NCBI RefSeq assembly: GCF_029227915.1
Contig: NC_079885.1
Coordinates: 16,255,001-16,319,000, forward strand
Direction of reading: 5' to 3'
DNA: 64,000 nucleotides
Source of the DNA: Hydractinia symbiolongicarpus
Lineage: Eukaryota; Cnidaria; Hydrozoa; Anthoathecata; Hydractiniidae
The position numbers were made by a program, and so were the translations under genes. The notes under the pieces are model-generated. The model saw only the letters and a list, made by a program, of their open reading frames with translations, was not told where the DNA came from and searched no databases. The stretch's first letter is position 1, and every line of letters starts with the position of its first letter. Positions 1 to 11,790 of the stretch are shown here, in pieces.

Positions 1-412
1 GTGACGTATCTTTTTTACGCAATAGCCGCTGAGTAAATCAAGTAAGGGACGTGATTAGAAGTTTCTTTCCCTTCAAAACGGCTACAATCTTGCTGCAATA
101 AATGCGCCACGTCGCAAATGAATGGATAACGAGCATCAGACAAAGAAAATGGCGATGTACTCACTTTGCTAATTAACTTTGTCATGTGAAAATTAAGTCT
201 GCAAGTACCCTAGATTGCCTTCGTTGAAACTTTTTACCGGAAATCTTAAAGCGCATTATTGTCGTAATTAATGGATAGCGCTTAAAAAGAGCTTTCAAAT
301 GCACATAAACACGACCTATTTCCGATCACCCAGTCAAGAAATATGACCTTTAAAATTTGAACCATTTTCGATGTAATGTGCTAATAAATCGTAGATATCT
401 GCCCGTATGTTT
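1..412. other. Partial spacer at the left window edge
   Basis: This is the spacer upstream of copy 1. It begins about 39 nt after the end of a 5S gene that lies outside the window. It opens just before the downstream T6 run and ends with the TATA-like element at 382-389. It carries the A-to-G form CATGTGAA shared with the spacers before copies 3 and 5. No coding or RNA gene is visible. Confidence 0.9.
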
Positions 413-531
413 GTCTGCGACCATACCACGATGAACACACCTGTTCTTGTCCGATCACGGAAGTTAAGCATCGTCGGGCCGGGATAGTACTTGGATGGAG
501 GACCGCCTGGGAACTCCCGGTGTCGTAGGCT
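413..531 (+). rRNA. 5S rRNA: 5S rRNA, copy 1
   Basis: This gene encodes the 5S RNA of the large ribosomal subunit. The ends pair as helix I, positions 1-9 with 110-118. The internal control region for TFIIIA and polymerase III is present at about 50-97, and the loop C segment around 33-44 is of arthropod type. Substitutions are A5G (a G.U pair in helix I), C36T (loop C) and G87A (helix IV loop). A T5 terminator follows 7 nt after the gene. Copies 41 and 44 are its duplicated counterparts and lack C36T. Mature ends are inferred from helix I, not measured. Confidence 0.97.
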
Positions 532-981
532 ACTGACTTTTTCACGTTACATTATTTATCATTACGACTGTGACGTATCTTTTTTACGCAATTGCCGCTG
601 AGTAAATCAAGTAAGGGACATGATTAGAAGTTTCTTTCCCTTCAAAACGGCTACAATCTTGGTGCCATAAATGCGCCACGTCGCAAATGAATGGATTACG
701 AGCATCAGACAAAGAAAATGGCGATGTACTCACTTTGCTAATTAACTTTGTCATATGAAAATTAAGTCTGAAAGTACCCTAGATTGCCTTCGTTGGAACT
801 TTTTACCGGAAATCTTAAAGCGCATGGTTGTCGTAATTAATGGATAGCACCTGAAAAGAGCTTTCAAATGCACCTAAACACGACCTATTTGGGATGATTC
901 AATCAAGAAATATGACCTTTAAAGTTTAAACCATTTTCGATGTAATGTGCTAATAAATCGTAGATATCTGCCCGTTTGTTT
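532..981. other. Representative 5S intergenic spacer (stands for all 450-bp spacers)
   Basis: Every spacer in the array is a version of this sequence. In order it has the T5 terminator, an AT-rich stretch with a second T6 run, a moderately AT-rich middle, a mid-spacer T5 run before ACCGG, and the TATA-like element 31 to 24 nt before the next gene. The middle has diagnostic variants just after GCGATGTA (CTCAC, GTTAAT, GTTGC, CTTAC or GTTAC) which sort units into subfamilies. Short stop-bounded reading frames antisense to gene and spacer occur by chance. I found no snRNA, spliced-leader or tRNA sequence. Confidence 0.9.
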
Positions 982-1100
982 GTCTACGACCATACCACGA
1001 TAAACACACCTGTTCTCGTCCGATCACGGAAGTTAAACATCGTCGGGCCGGGATAGTACCTGGATGGAGGACCGCCTGGGAACTCCCGGTGTCGTAGGCT
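982..1100 (+). rRNA. 5S rRNA: 5S rRNA, copy 2
   Basis: Substitutions are G21A (opens the last pair of helix II), G56A, T79C and G87A. It belongs to the G21A subfamily that alternates with the A5G subfamily at the left end of the window. Its counterparts are copies 42 and 45, which lack T79C. TATA-like element at 951-958, T5 terminator at 1107-1111. Confidence 0.97.
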
Positions 1101-1550
1101 ATTGACTTTTTCACGTTACATTATTTATCATTACGACTGTGACGTATCTTTTTTACGCAATAGCCGCTGAGTAAATCAAGTAAGGGACGTGATTAGAAGT
1201 TTCTTTCCCTTCAAAACGGCTACAATCTTGCTGCAATAAATGCGCCACGTCGCAAATGAATGGATAACGAGCATCAGACAAAGAAAATGGCGATGTACTC
1301 ACTTTGCTAATTAACTTTGTCATGTGAAAATTAAGTCTGCAAGTACCCTAGATTGCCTTCGTTGAAACTTTTTACCGGAAATCTTAAAGCGCATTATTGT
1401 CGTAATTAATGGATAGCGCTTAAAAAGAGCTTTCAAATGCACATAAACACGACCTATTTCCGATCACCCAGTCAAGAAATATGACCTTTAAAGTTTGAAC
1501 CATTTTCGATGTAATGTGCTAATAAATCGTAGATATCTGCCCGTATGCTT

Positions 1551-1669
1551 GTCTGCGACCATACCACGATGAACATACCTGTTCTCGTCCGATCACGGAA
1601 GTTAAGCATCGTCGGGCCGGGATAGTACTTGGATGGAGGACCGCCTGGGAACTCCCGGTGTCGTAGGCT
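1551..1669 (+). rRNA. 5S rRNA: 5S rRNA, copy 3
   Basis: Substitutions are A5G, C26T and G87A. The near terminator is shortened to T4, which makes the following unit 568 bp long. The same T4 allele follows copies 43 and 46, its duplicated counterparts. Confidence 0.97.
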
Positions 1670-1675
1670 ACTGAC

Positions 1676-1679
1676 TTTT
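1676..1679 (+). terminator. Shortened T4 terminator after copy 3
   Basis: One T is missing from the usual T5. The same allele follows copies 43 and 46. Confidence 0.75.
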
Positions 1680-2118
1680 CACGTTACATTATTTATCATT
1701 ACGACTGTGACGTATCTTTTTTACGCAATAGCCGCTGAGTAAATCAAGTAAGGGACATGATTAGAAGTTTCTTTCCCTTCAAAACGGCTACAATCTTGGT
1801 GCAATAAATGCGCCACGTCGCAAATGAATGGATTACGAGCATCACACAAAGAAAATGGCGATGTACTCACTTTGCTAATTAACTTTGTCATATGAAAATT
1901 AAGTCTGAAAGTACCCTAGATTGCCTTCGTTGGAACTTTTTACCGGAAATCTTAAAGCGCATGGTTGTCGTAATTAATGGATAGCACCTGAAAAGAGCTT
2001 TCAAATGCACCTAAACACGACCTATTTGGGATGATTCAGTCAAGAAATATGACCTTTAAATTTTAAACCATTTTCGATGTAATGTGCTAATAAATCGTAG
2101 ATATCTGCCCGTTTGTTT

Positions 2119-2237
2119 GTCTACGACCATACCACGATAAACACACCTGTTCTCGTCCGATCACGGAAGTTAAAAATCGTCGCGCCGGGATAGTACTTGG
2201 ATGGAGGACCGCCTGGGAACTCCCGGTGTCGTAGGCT
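2119..2237 (+). rRNA. 5S rRNA: 5S rRNA, copy 4 (diverged)
   Basis: Five substitutions: G21A, G56A, C57A, G65C and G87A. G21A with C57A replaces the last G-C pair of helix II by A.A, so they are not compensatory. G56A and C57A fall in the A box (50-64). Copy 47 shares all except G65C. Function is possible but less certain than for its neighbours. Confidence 0.92.
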
Positions 2238-2687
2238 ATTGACTTTTTCACGTTACATTATTTATCATTACGACTGTGACGTATCTTTTTTACGCAATAG
2301 CCGCTGAGTAAATCAAGTAAGGGACGTGATTAGAAGTTTCTTTCCCTTCAAAACGGCTACAATCTTGCTGCAATAAATGCGCCACGTCGCAAATGAATGA
2401 ATAACGAGCATCAGACAAAGAAAATGGCGATGTACTCACTTTGCTAATTAACTTTGTCATGTGAAAATTAAGTCTGCAAGTACCCTAGATTGCCTTCGTT
2501 GAAACTTTTTACCGGAAATCTTAAAGCGCATGATTGTCGTAATTAATAGATAGCGCCTGAAAAGAGCTTTCAAATGCATATAAACACGACCTATTTTGGA
2601 TGATTCAGTCAAGAAATATGACCTTTAAAGTTTAAACCATTTTCGATGTAATGTGCTAATAAATCGTAGATATCTTCCCGTATGCTT

Positions 2688-2806
2688 GTCTACGACCATA
2701 CCACGATGAACACACCTGTTCTCGTCCGATCACGGAAGTTAAGCATCGTCGGGCCGGGATAGTACTTAGATGGAGGACCGCCTGGGAACTCCCGGTGTCG
2801 TAGGCT
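2688..2806 (+). rRNA. 5S rRNA: 5S rRNA, copy 5
   Basis: Substitutions are G81A (G.U to A-U at the base of helix IV, which keeps pairing) and G87A. Copy 48 is identical and is its duplicated counterpart, sharing the upstream spacer change TATCTTCCCG. Confidence 0.97.
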
Positions 2807-3225
2807 ATTGACTTTTTCACGTTACATTATTTATCATTACGACTGTGACGTATGTTTTTTACGCAATAGCCGCTGAGTAAATCAAGTAATGGACATGATT
2901 AGAAATTTCTTTCCCTTCAAAACGGCTACAATCTTGCTGCAATAAATGCGCCACGTCGCAAATGAATGGATTAGGAGCGTCAGACAAAAAAAATAGCGAT
3001 GTACTTACTTTGCTAACTAACTTTGTCATATGAAAATTAAGTCTGCAAGTACCCTAGATTGCCTTCGTTGGAACTTTTTACCGGAAATCTTAAAGCGCAT
3101 TATTGTCGTAATTAATGGATAGCGCTTAAAAAGAGCTTTCAAATGCACATAAACACGACCTATTTCCGATCACCCAGTCAAGAAATATGACCTTTAAAGT
3201 TTGAACCATTTTCGATGTAATGTGC

Positions 3226-3233
3226 TTATAAAT
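3226..3233 (+). promoter_or_regulatory. Improved TATA-like element of copy 6
   Basis: TTATAAAT replaces TAATAAAT. It is nearer to a TATA consensus and may raise transcription. Confidence 0.5.
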
Positions 3234-3256
3234 CGTAGATATCTGCTCGTATGCTT

Positions 3257-3375
3257 GTCTGCGACCATACCACGATGAACACACCTGTTCTCGTCCGATC
3301 ACGGAAGTTAAGCATCGTCGGGCCGTGATAGTACTTGGATGGAGGACCGCCTGGGAACTCCCGGTGTCGTAGTCT
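3257..3375 (+). rRNA. 5S rRNA: 5S rRNA, copy 6
   Basis: Substitutions are A5G, G70T (mismatch in helix V), G87A and G117T. Its -30 element is TTATAAAT instead of TAATAAAT, closer to a TATA box; copies 49 and 71 share this. Confidence 0.96.
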
Positions 3376-3825
3376 ATTGACTTTTTCACGTTACATTATT
3401 TATTATTACGACTGTGACGTATCTTTTTTACGCAATAGCCGCTGAGTAAATCAAGTAAGGGACGTGATTATAAGTTTCTTTCCCTTCAAAACGGCTACAA
3501 TCTGGCTGCAATAAATGCGCCACGTCGCAAATGAATGGATTACGAGCGTCAGACAAAGAAAATGGCGATGTAGTTAATTTGCTAATTAACTTTGTCATAT
3601 GAAAATTAAGTCTGCAAGTACCCTAGATTGCCTTCGTTGGAACTTTTTACCGGAAATCTTAAAGCGCATTATTGTCGTAATTAATGGATAGCGCTTGAAA
3701 AGAGCTTTCAAATGCACATAAACACGACCTATTTCCGATCACCAAGTCAAGAAATATGACCTTTAAAGTTTGAACCATTTTCGATGTAATGTGCTAATGA
3801 ATCGTAGATATCTGCCCGTATGCTT

Positions 3826-3944
3826 GTCTGCGACCATACCACGATGAACACACCTGTTCTGGTCCGATCACGGAAGTTAAGCATCGTCGGGCCGGGATAG
3901 TACTTGGATGGAGGACCGCCTGGGAACTCCCGGTGTCGTAGGCT
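3826..3944 (+). rRNA. 5S rRNA: 5S rRNA, copy 7
   Basis: Substitutions are A5G, C36G (loop C) and G87A. The -30 element is TAATGAAT, a weaker version shared with copies 50 and 72, its counterparts. Confidence 0.96.
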
Positions 3945-4394
3945 ATTGACTTTTTCACGTTACATTATTTATCATTACGACTGTGACGTATCTTTTTTAC
4001 GCAATAGCCGCTGAGTAAATCAAGTAAGGGACATGATTAGAAGTTTCTTTCCCTTCAAAACGGCTACAATCTTGCTGCAATAAATGCGCCACGTCGCAAA
4101 TGAATGGATTACGAGCATCAGACAAAGAAAATGGCGATGTACTCACTTTGCTAATTAACTTTGTCATATGAAAATTAAGTCTGAAAGTACCCTAGATTGC
4201 CTTCGTTGGAACTTTTTACCGGAAATCTTAAAGCGCATGGTTGTCGTAATTAATGGATAGCACCTGAAAAGAGCTTTCAAATGCACCTAAACACGACCTA
4301 TTTGGGATGATTCAGTCAAGAAATATGACCTTTAAAGTTTAAACCATTTTCGATGTAATGTGCTAATAAATCGTAGATATCTGCCCGTTTGTTT

Positions 4395-4513
4395 GTCTAC
4401 GACCATACCACGATAAACACACCTGTTCTCGTCCGATCACGGAAGTTAAGCATCGTCGGGCCGGGATAGTACTTGGATGGAGGACCGCCTGGGAACTCCC
4501 GGTGTCGTAGTCT
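4395..4513 (+). rRNA. 5S rRNA: 5S rRNA, copy 8
   Basis: Substitutions are G21A, G87A and G117T. Copies 51, 73 and 75 are identical and represent the same unit after later duplications. The following spacer has ACGTAATAG in place of ACGCAATAG. Confidence 0.97.
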
Positions 4514-4963
4514 ATTGACTTTTTCACGTTACATTATTTATCATTACGACTGTGACGTATCTTTTTTACGTAATAGCCGCTGAGTAAATCAAGTAAGGGA
4601 CGTGATTATAAGTTTCTTTCCCTTCAAAACGGCTACAATCTGGCTGCAATAAATGCGCCACGTCGCAAATGAATGGATTACGAGCGTCAGACAAAGAAAA
4701 TGGCGATGTAGTTAATTTGCTAATTAACTTTGTCATATGAAAATTAAGTCTGCAAGTACCCTAGTTTGCTTTCGTTGGAACTTTTTACCGGAAATCTTAA
4801 AGCGCATTATTGTCGTAATTAATGGATAGCGCCTGAAAAGAGCTTTCAAATGCACATAAACACGACCTATTTGGGATGATTCAGTCAAGAAATATGACCT
4901 TTAAAGTTTAAACCATTTTCGATGTAATGTGCTAATAAATCGTAGATATCTGCCCGTTTGTTT

Positions 4964-5082
4964 GTCTACGACCATACCACGATGAACACACCTGTTCTCG
5001 TCCGATCACGGAAGTTAAGAATCGTCAGGCCGGGATAGTACTTGGATGTTGAACCGCCTGGGAACTCCCGGTGTCGTAGTCT
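4964..5082 (+). rRNA. 5S rRNA: 5S rRNA, copy 9 (diverged)
   Basis: Six substitutions: C57A, G64A, G86T, G87T, G89A and G117T. G86T removes the loop-closing pair of helix IV; C57A and G64A affect the A box and helix II. Copies 52, 74 and 76 share the 86-87-89 block but keep 57 and 64 intact, so those two changes are specific to this copy. Confidence 0.9.
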
Positions 5083-5532
5083 ATTGACTTTTTCACGTTA
5101 CATTATTTATCATTACGACTGTGACGTATCTTTTTTACGCAATAGCCGCTGAGTAAATCAAGTAAGGGACGTGATTATAAGTTTCTTTCCCTTCAAAACG
5201 GCTACAATCTGGCTGCAATAAATGCGCCACGGTGCAAATGATTGGATTACGAGCATCAGACAAAGAAAATGGCGATGTAGTTGCTTTGCTAATTAACTTT
5301 GTCATATGAAAATTAAGTCTACAAGTACCCTAGATTGCCTTCGTTGGAACTTTTTACCGGAAATCTTAAAGCGCATGGTTGTCGTAATTAATGGATAGCG
5401 CCTGAAAAGAGCTTTCAAATGCACATAAACACAACCTATTTGGGATGATTCAGTCAAGAAATATAACCTTTAAAGTTTAAACCATTTGCGATGTAATGTG
5501 CTAATAAATCGTAGATATCTGCCCGTTTGTTT

Positions 5533-5651
5533 GTCTACGACCATACCACGATGAACCCACCTGTTCTCGTCCGATCACGGAAGTTAAGCATCGTCGGGCC
5601 GGGATAGTACTTGGATGTTGAACCGCCTGGGAACTCCCGGTGTCGTAGTCT
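5533..5651 (+). rRNA. 5S rRNA: 5S rRNA, copy 10
   Basis: Substitutions are A25C, G86T, G87T, G89A and G117T. Copies 53 and 77 are identical. The upstream spacer carries the diagnostic CACGGTGCAA. Confidence 0.96.
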
Positions 5652-6101
5652 ATTGACTTTTTCACGTTACATTATTTATCATTACGACTGTGACGTATCT
5701 TTTTTACGCAATAGCCGCTGAGTAAATCAAGTAAGGGACGTGATTATAAGTTTCTTTTCCTTCAAAACGGCTACAATCTGGCTGCAATAAATGCGCCACG
5801 TCGCAAATGAATGGATTACGAGCATCAGACAAAGAAAATGGCGATGTAGTTGCTTTGCTAATTAACTTTGTCATATGAAAATTAAGTCTACAAGTACCCT
5901 AGATTGCCTTCGTTGGAACTTTTTACCGGAAATCTTAAAGCGCATGGTTGTCGTAATTAATGGATAGCGCCTGAAAAGAGCTTTCAAATGCACATAAACA
6001 CGACCTATTTGGGATGATTCAGTCAAGAAATATGACCTTTAAAGTTTAAACCATTTTCGATGTAATGTGCTAATAAATCGTAGATATCTGCCCGTTTGTT
6101 T

Positions 6102-6220
6102 GTCTACGACCATACCACGATGAACCCACCTGTTCTCGTCCGATCACGGAAGTTAAGCATCGTCGGGCCGGGATAGTACTTGGATGGGGAACCGCCTGGG
6201 AACTCCCGGTGTCGTAGTCT
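6102..6220 (+). rRNA. 5S rRNA: 5S rRNA, copy 11
   Basis: Substitutions are A25C, G89A (helix IV loop GGAA, a GNRA tetraloop) and G117T. Copies 54 and 78 are the counterparts and add G116A. Copy 94 has the same three changes. Confidence 0.97.
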
Positions 6221-6670
6221 ATTGACTTTTTCACGTTACATTATTTATCATTACGACTGTGACGTATCTTTTTTACGCAATAGCCGCTGAGTAAATCAAG
6301 TAAGGGACGTGATTATAAGTTTCTTTCCCTTCAAAACGGCTACAATCTGGCTGCAATAAATGCGCCACGTCGCAAATGAATGGATTACGAGCATCAGACA
6401 AAGAAAATGGCGATGTAGTTGCTTTGGTAATTAACTTTGTCATATGAAAATTAAGTCTACAAGTACCCTAGATTGCCTTCGTTGGAACTTTTTACCGGAA
6501 ATCTTAAAGCGCATGGTTGTCGTAATTAATGGATAGCGCCTGAAAAGAGCTTTCAAATGCACATAAACACGACCTATTTGGGATGATTCAGTCAAGAAAT
6601 ATGACCTTTAAAGTTTAAACCATTTTCGATGTAATGTGCTAATAAATCGTAGATATCTGCCCGTTTGTTT

Positions 6671-6789
6671 GTCTACGACCATACCACGATGAACCCACCT
6701 GTTCTCGTGCGATCACGGAAGTTAAGCATCGTCGGGCCGGGATAGTACTTGGATGGGGAACCGCCTGGGAACTCCCGGTGTCGTAGTCT
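6671..6789 (+). rRNA. 5S rRNA: 5S rRNA, copy 12
   Basis: Substitutions are A25C, C39G (loop C), G89A and G117T. Copies 55 and 79 are identical. The downstream flank has CACGTTGCATT, a marker of this unit in all three places. Confidence 0.97.
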
Positions 6790-7238
6790 ATTGACTTTTT
6801 CACGTTGCATTATTTATCATTACGACTGTGACGTATCTTTTTTACGCAATAGCCGCTGAGTAAATCAAGTAAGGGACGTGATTATAAGTTTCTTTCCCTT
6901 CAAAACGGCTACAATCTGGCTGCAATAAATGCGCCACGTCGCAAATGAATGGATTACGAGCATCAGACAAAGAAAATGGCGATGTAGTTGCTTTGCTAAT
7001 TAACTTTGTCATATGAAAATTAAGTCCGCAAGTACCCTAGATTGCCTTCGTTGGAACTTTTACCGGAAATCTTAAAGCGCATTATTGTCGTAAAGAATCG
7101 ATAGCGCTTAAAAAGAGCTGTCAAATGCACATAAACACGACCTATTTCGGATGATCCAGTCAAGAAATATGACCTTTAAAGTTTGAACCATTTTCGATGT
7201 AATGTGCTAATAAATCTTAGATATCTGCCCGTTTGTTT

Positions 7239-7357
7239 GTCTACGACCATACCACGATGAACACACCTGTTCTCGTCCGATCACGGAAGTTAAGCATCGT
7301 CGGGCCGGGATAGTACTTGGATGGGGGACCGCCTGGGAACTCCCGGTGTCGTAGTCT
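7239..7357 (+). rRNA. 5S rRNA: 5S rRNA, copy 13
   Basis: G117T is the only substitution. The upstream unit is 568 bp because the mid-spacer T5 run before ACCGG is T4. Copies 56 and 80 share the gene and the deletion. Confidence 0.97.
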
Positions 7358-7807
7358 ATTGACTTTTTCACGTTACATTATTTATCATTACGACTGTGAC
7401 GTATCTTTTTTACGCAATAGCCGCTGAGTAAATCAAGTAAGGGACGTGATTATAAGTTTCTTTCCCTTCAAAACGGCTACAATCTGGCTGCAATAAATGC
7501 GCCACGTCGCAAATGAATGGATTACGAGCATCAGACAAAGAAAATGGCGATGTAGTTGCTTTGCTAATTAACTTTGTCATATGAAAATTAAGTCTACAAG
7601 TACCCTAGATTGCCTTCGTTGGAACTTTTTACCGGAAATCTTAAAGCGCATGGTTGTCGTAATTAATGGATAGCGCCTGAAAAGAGCTTTCAAATGCACA
7701 TGAACACGACCTATTTGGGATGATTCAGTCAAGAAATATGACCTTTAAATTTTAAACCATTTTCGATGTAATGTGCTAATAAATCGTAGATATCTGCCCG
7801 TTTGTTT

Positions 7808-7926
7808 GTCTACGACCATACCACGATGAACACACCTGTTCTCGTCCGATCACGGAAGTTAAGCATCGTCGGGCCGTGATAGTACTTGGATGGGGGACCG
7901 CCTGGGAACTCCCGGTGTCGTAGTCT
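7808..7926 (+). rRNA. 5S rRNA: 5S rRNA, copy 14
   Basis: Substitutions are G70T (helix V mismatch) and G117T. With copy 15 it forms a 1,138-bp dimer repeated at once as copies 16 and 17. Confidence 0.97.
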
Positions 7927-8376
7927 ATTGACTTTTTCACGTTACATTATTTATCATTACGACTGTGACATATCTTTTTTACGCAATAGCCGCTGAGTAA
8001 ATCAAGTAAGGGACGTGATTATAAGTTTCTTTCCCTTCAAAAAGGCTACAATCTGGCTGCAATAAATGCGCCACGTCGCAAATGAATGGATTACGAGCGT
8101 CAGACAAAGAAAATGGCGATGTAGTTAATTTGCTAATTAACTTTGTCATATGAAAATTAAGTCTGCAAGTACCCTAGATTGCCTTCGTTGGAACTTTTTA
8201 CCGGAAATTTTAAAGCGCATTATTGTCGTAATTAATGGATAGCGCCTGAAAAGAGCTTTCAAATGCACATAAACACGACCTATTTGGGATGATTCAGTCA
8301 AGAAATATGACCTTTAAAGTTTAAACCATTTTCGATGTAATGTGCTAATAAATCGTAGATATCTGCCCGTTTGTTT

Positions 8377-8495
8377 GTCTACGACCATACCACGATGAAC
8401 CCACCTGTTCTCGTCCGATCACGGAAGTTAAGCATCGTCGGGCCGGGATAGTACCTGGATGGGGGACCGCCTCGGAACTCCCGGTGTCGTAGGCT
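8377..8495 (+). rRNA. 5S rRNA: 5S rRNA, copy 15
   Basis: Substitutions are A25C, T79C and G97C. It is identical to copy 17, one dimer away. The far T run downstream is T5 followed by C, typical of the T79C subfamily. Confidence 0.97.
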
Positions 8496-8945
8496 ATTGA
8501 CTTTTTCACGTTACATTCTTTATCATTACGACTGTGACGTATCTTTTTCACGCAATAGCCGCTGAGTAAATCAAGTAAATGACATGATTAGAAGTTGATT
8601 TCCCTTCAAAAAGGCTACAATCGTGCTGCAATAAATGCGCCACGTCGCAAATGAATGGATTACGAGCATCAGACAAAGAAAATTGCGATGTAGTTAAATT
8701 GCTAATTAACTTTGTCATATGAAAATTAAGTCTGCAAGTACCCTAGATTGCCTTCGTTGGAACTTTTTACCGGAAATTTTAAAGCGCATTATTGTCGTAA
8801 TTAATGGATAGCGCCTGAAAAGAGCTTTCAAATGCACATAAACACGACCTATTTGGGATGATTCAGTCAAGAAATATGACCTTTAAAGTTTAAACCATTT
8901 TCGATGTAATGTGCTAATAAATCGTAGATATCTGCCCGTTTGTTT

Positions 8946-9064
8946 GTCTACGACCATACCACGATGAACACACCTGTTCTCGTCCGATCACGGAAGTTAA
9001 GCATCGTCGGGCCGTGATAGTACTTGGATGGGGGACCGCCTGGGAACTCCCGGTGTCGTAGTCT
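8946..9064 (+). rRNA. 5S rRNA: 5S rRNA, copy 16
   Basis: Substitutions are G70T and G117T, identical to copy 14. It is the first half of the second 1,138-bp dimer. Confidence 0.97.
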
Positions 9065-9514
9065 ATTGACTTTTTCACGTTACATTATTTATCATTACGA
9101 CTGTGACATATCTTTTTTACGCAATAGCCGCTGAGTAAATCAAGTAAGGGACGTGATTATAAGTTTCTTTCCCTTCAAAAAGGCTACAATCTGGCTGCAA
9201 TAAATGCGCCACGTCGCAAATGAATGGATTACGAGCGTCAGACAAAGAAAATGGCGATGTAGTTAATTTGCTAATTAACTTTGTCATATGAAAATTAAGT
9301 CTGCAAGTACCCTAGATTGCCTTCGTTGGAACTTTTTACCGGAAATTTTAAAGCGCATTATTGTCGTAATTAATGGATAGCGCCTGAAAAGAGCTTTCAA
9401 ATGCACATAAACACGACCTATTTGGGATGATTCAGTCAAGAAATATGACCTTTAAAGTTTAAACCATTTTCGATGTAATGTGCTAATAAATCGTAGATAT
9501 CTGCCCGTTTGTTT

Positions 9515-9633
9515 GTCTACGACCATACCACGATGAACCCACCTGTTCTCGTCCGATCACGGAAGTTAAGCATCGTCGGGCCGGGATAGTACCTGGATGG
9601 GGGACCGCCTCGGAACTCCCGGTGTCGTAGGCT
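9515..9633 (+). rRNA. 5S rRNA: 5S rRNA, copy 17
   Basis: Substitutions are A25C, T79C and G97C, identical to copy 15. The following spacer repeats the one after copy 15, including GTTAAATTGC. Confidence 0.97.
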
Positions 9634-10083
9634 ATTGACTTTTTCACGTTACATTCTTTATCATTACGACTGTGACGTATCTTTTTCACGCAATAGCCGC
9701 TGAGTAAATCAAGTAAATGACATGATTAGAAGTTGATTTCCCTTCAAAAAGGCTACAATCGTGCTGCAATAAATGCGCCACGTCGCAAATGAATGGATTA
9801 CGAGCATCAGACAAAGAAAATTGCGATGTAGTTAAATTGCTAATTAACTTTGTCATATGAAAATTAAGTCTGCAAGTACCCTAGATTGCCTTCGTTGGAA
9901 CTTTTTACCGGAAATTTTAAAGCGCATTATTGTCGTAATTAATGGATAGCGCCTGAAAAGAGCTTTCAAATGCACATAAACACGACCTATTTGGGATGAT
10001 TCAGTCAAGAAATATGACCTTTAAAGTTTAAACCATTTTCGATGTAATGTGCTAATAAATCGTAGATATCTGCCCGTTTGTTT

Positions 10084-10202
10084 GTCTACGACCATACCAC
10101 GATGAACCCACCTGTTCTCGTCCGATCACGGAAGTTAAGCATCGTCGGGCCGGGATAGTACCTGGATGGGGAACCGCCTGGGAACTCCCGGTGTCGTAGG
10201 CT
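10084..10202 (+). rRNA. 5S rRNA: 5S rRNA, copy 18
   Basis: Substitutions are A25C, T79C and G89A. This gene sequence recurs unchanged in copies 20, 21, 23, 61, 62, 63 and 85, so it is one of the most amplified variants. Confidence 0.97.
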
Positions 10203-10652
10203 ATTGACTTTTTCACGTTACATTCTTTATCATTACGACTGTGACGTATCTTTTTCACGCAATAGCCGCTGAGTAAATCAAGTAAGGGACATGATTAGAG
10301 GTTGATTTCCCTTCAAAAAGGCTACAATCGTGCTGCAATAAATGCGCCACGTCGCAAATGAATGGATTACGAGCATCAGACAAAGAAAATTGCGATGTAC
10401 TTACTTTGCTAATTAACTTTGTCATATGAAAATTAAGTCCGCAAGTACCCTAGATTGCCTTCGTTGGAACTTTTTACCGGAAATCTTAAAGTGCATGGTT
10501 GTCGTAATTAATGGATAGCGCCTGAAAAGAGCTTTCAAATGCACATGAACACGACCTATTTGGGATGATTCAGTCAAGAAATATGACCTTTAAATTTTAA
10601 ACCATTTTCGATGTAATGTGCTAATAAATCGTAGATATCTGCCCGTTTGTTT

Positions 10653-10771
10653 GTCTACGACCATACCACGATGAACACACCTGTTCTCGTCCGATCACGG
10701 AAGTTAAGCATCGTCGGGCCGGGATAGTACTTGGATGGGGGACCGCCTGGGAACTCCCGGTGTCGTAGTCT
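10653..10771 (+). rRNA. 5S rRNA: 5S rRNA, copy 19
   Basis: G117T only. It starts a 1,707-bp, three-unit block repeated from copy 22. Confidence 0.97.
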
Positions 10772-11221
10772 ATTGACTTTTTCACGTTACATTATTTATC
10801 ATTACGACTGTGACATATCTTTTTTACGCAATAGCCGCTGAGTAAATCAAGTAAGGGACGTGATTATAAGTTTCTTTCCCTTCAAAAAGGCTACAATCTG
10901 GCTGCAATAAATGCGCCACGTCGCAAATGAATGGATTACGAGCGTCAGACAAAGAAAATGGCGATGTAGTTAATTTGCTAATTAACTTTGTCATATGAAA
11001 ATTAAGTCTGCAAGTACCCTAGATTGCCTTCGTTGGAACTTTTTACCGGAAATTTTAAAGCGCATTATTGTCGTAATTAATGGATAGCGCCTGAAAAGAG
11101 CTTTCAAATGCACATAAACACGACTTATTTGGGATGATTCAGTCAAGAAATATGACCTTTAAAGTTTAAACCATTTTCGATGTAATGTGCTAATAAATCG
11201 TAGATATCTGCCCGTTTGTTT

Positions 11222-11340
11222 GTCTACGACCATACCACGATGAACCCACCTGTTCTCGTCCGATCACGGAAGTTAAGCATCGTCGGGCCGGGATAGTACC
11301 TGGATGGGGAACCGCCTGGGAACTCCCGGTGTCGTAGGCT
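11222..11340 (+). rRNA. 5S rRNA: 5S rRNA, copy 20
   Basis: Substitutions are A25C, T79C and G89A. Copy 23 is the counterpart 1,707 bp away; both have the spacer change CGACTTATTT upstream. Confidence 0.97.
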
Positions 11341-11790
11341 ATTGACTTTTTCACGTTACATTCTTTATCATTACGACTGTGACGTATCTTTTTCACGCAA
11401 TAGCCGCTGAGTAAATCAAGTAAGGGACATGATTAGAGGTTGATTTTCCTTCAAAAAGGCTACAATCGTGCTGCAATAAATGCGCCACGTCGCAAATGAA
11501 TGGATTACGAGCATCAGACAAAGAAAATTGCGATGTACTTACTTTGCTAATTAACTTTGTCATATGAAAATTAAGTCCGCAAGTACCCTAGATTGCCTTC
11601 GTTGGAACTTTTTACCGGAAATCTTAAAGCGCATTATTGTCGTAAGGAATCGATAGCGCTTGAAAAGAGCTTTCAAATGCACATAAACACGACCTATTTG
11701 GGATGATTCAGTCAAGAAATATGACCTTTAAAGTTTAAACCATTTTCGATGTAATGTGCTAATAAATCGTAGATATCTGCCCGTTTGTTT

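Larger units (their letters stand above)
7808..10083 (+). repeat. 1,138-bp dimer in two tandem copies (copies 14-15, 16-17)
   Basis: Genes 14 and 16 and genes 15 and 17 are identical, and the spacers repeat with the same markers (AAATGACATG, GTTAAATTGC). Confidence 0.88.

Noticed and set aside
532-981. A second small RNA gene (U snRNA, spliced leader or tRNA) in the spacer
   Set aside because: I found none of the characteristic motifs, such as tRNA B box or snRNA 5' ends; a covariance-model search would settle it.
2119-2237. G21A with C57A as compensatory change in helix II
   Set aside because: It replaces G-C with A.A and so does not restore a pair.
3126-3389. Antisense 87-aa reading frame across 5S gene and spacer, repeated at 27,566 and 40,084
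   Set aside because: It is the complement of a 5S gene and its upstream spacer. It opens and closes with point changes between units and has no codon or domain signal.
8345-8551. Antisense 68-aa frame seen in many units of the A25C/T79C subfamily
   Set aside because: It recurs because the unit recurs. It is antisense to a 5S gene, and neighbouring subfamilies have stops in it.
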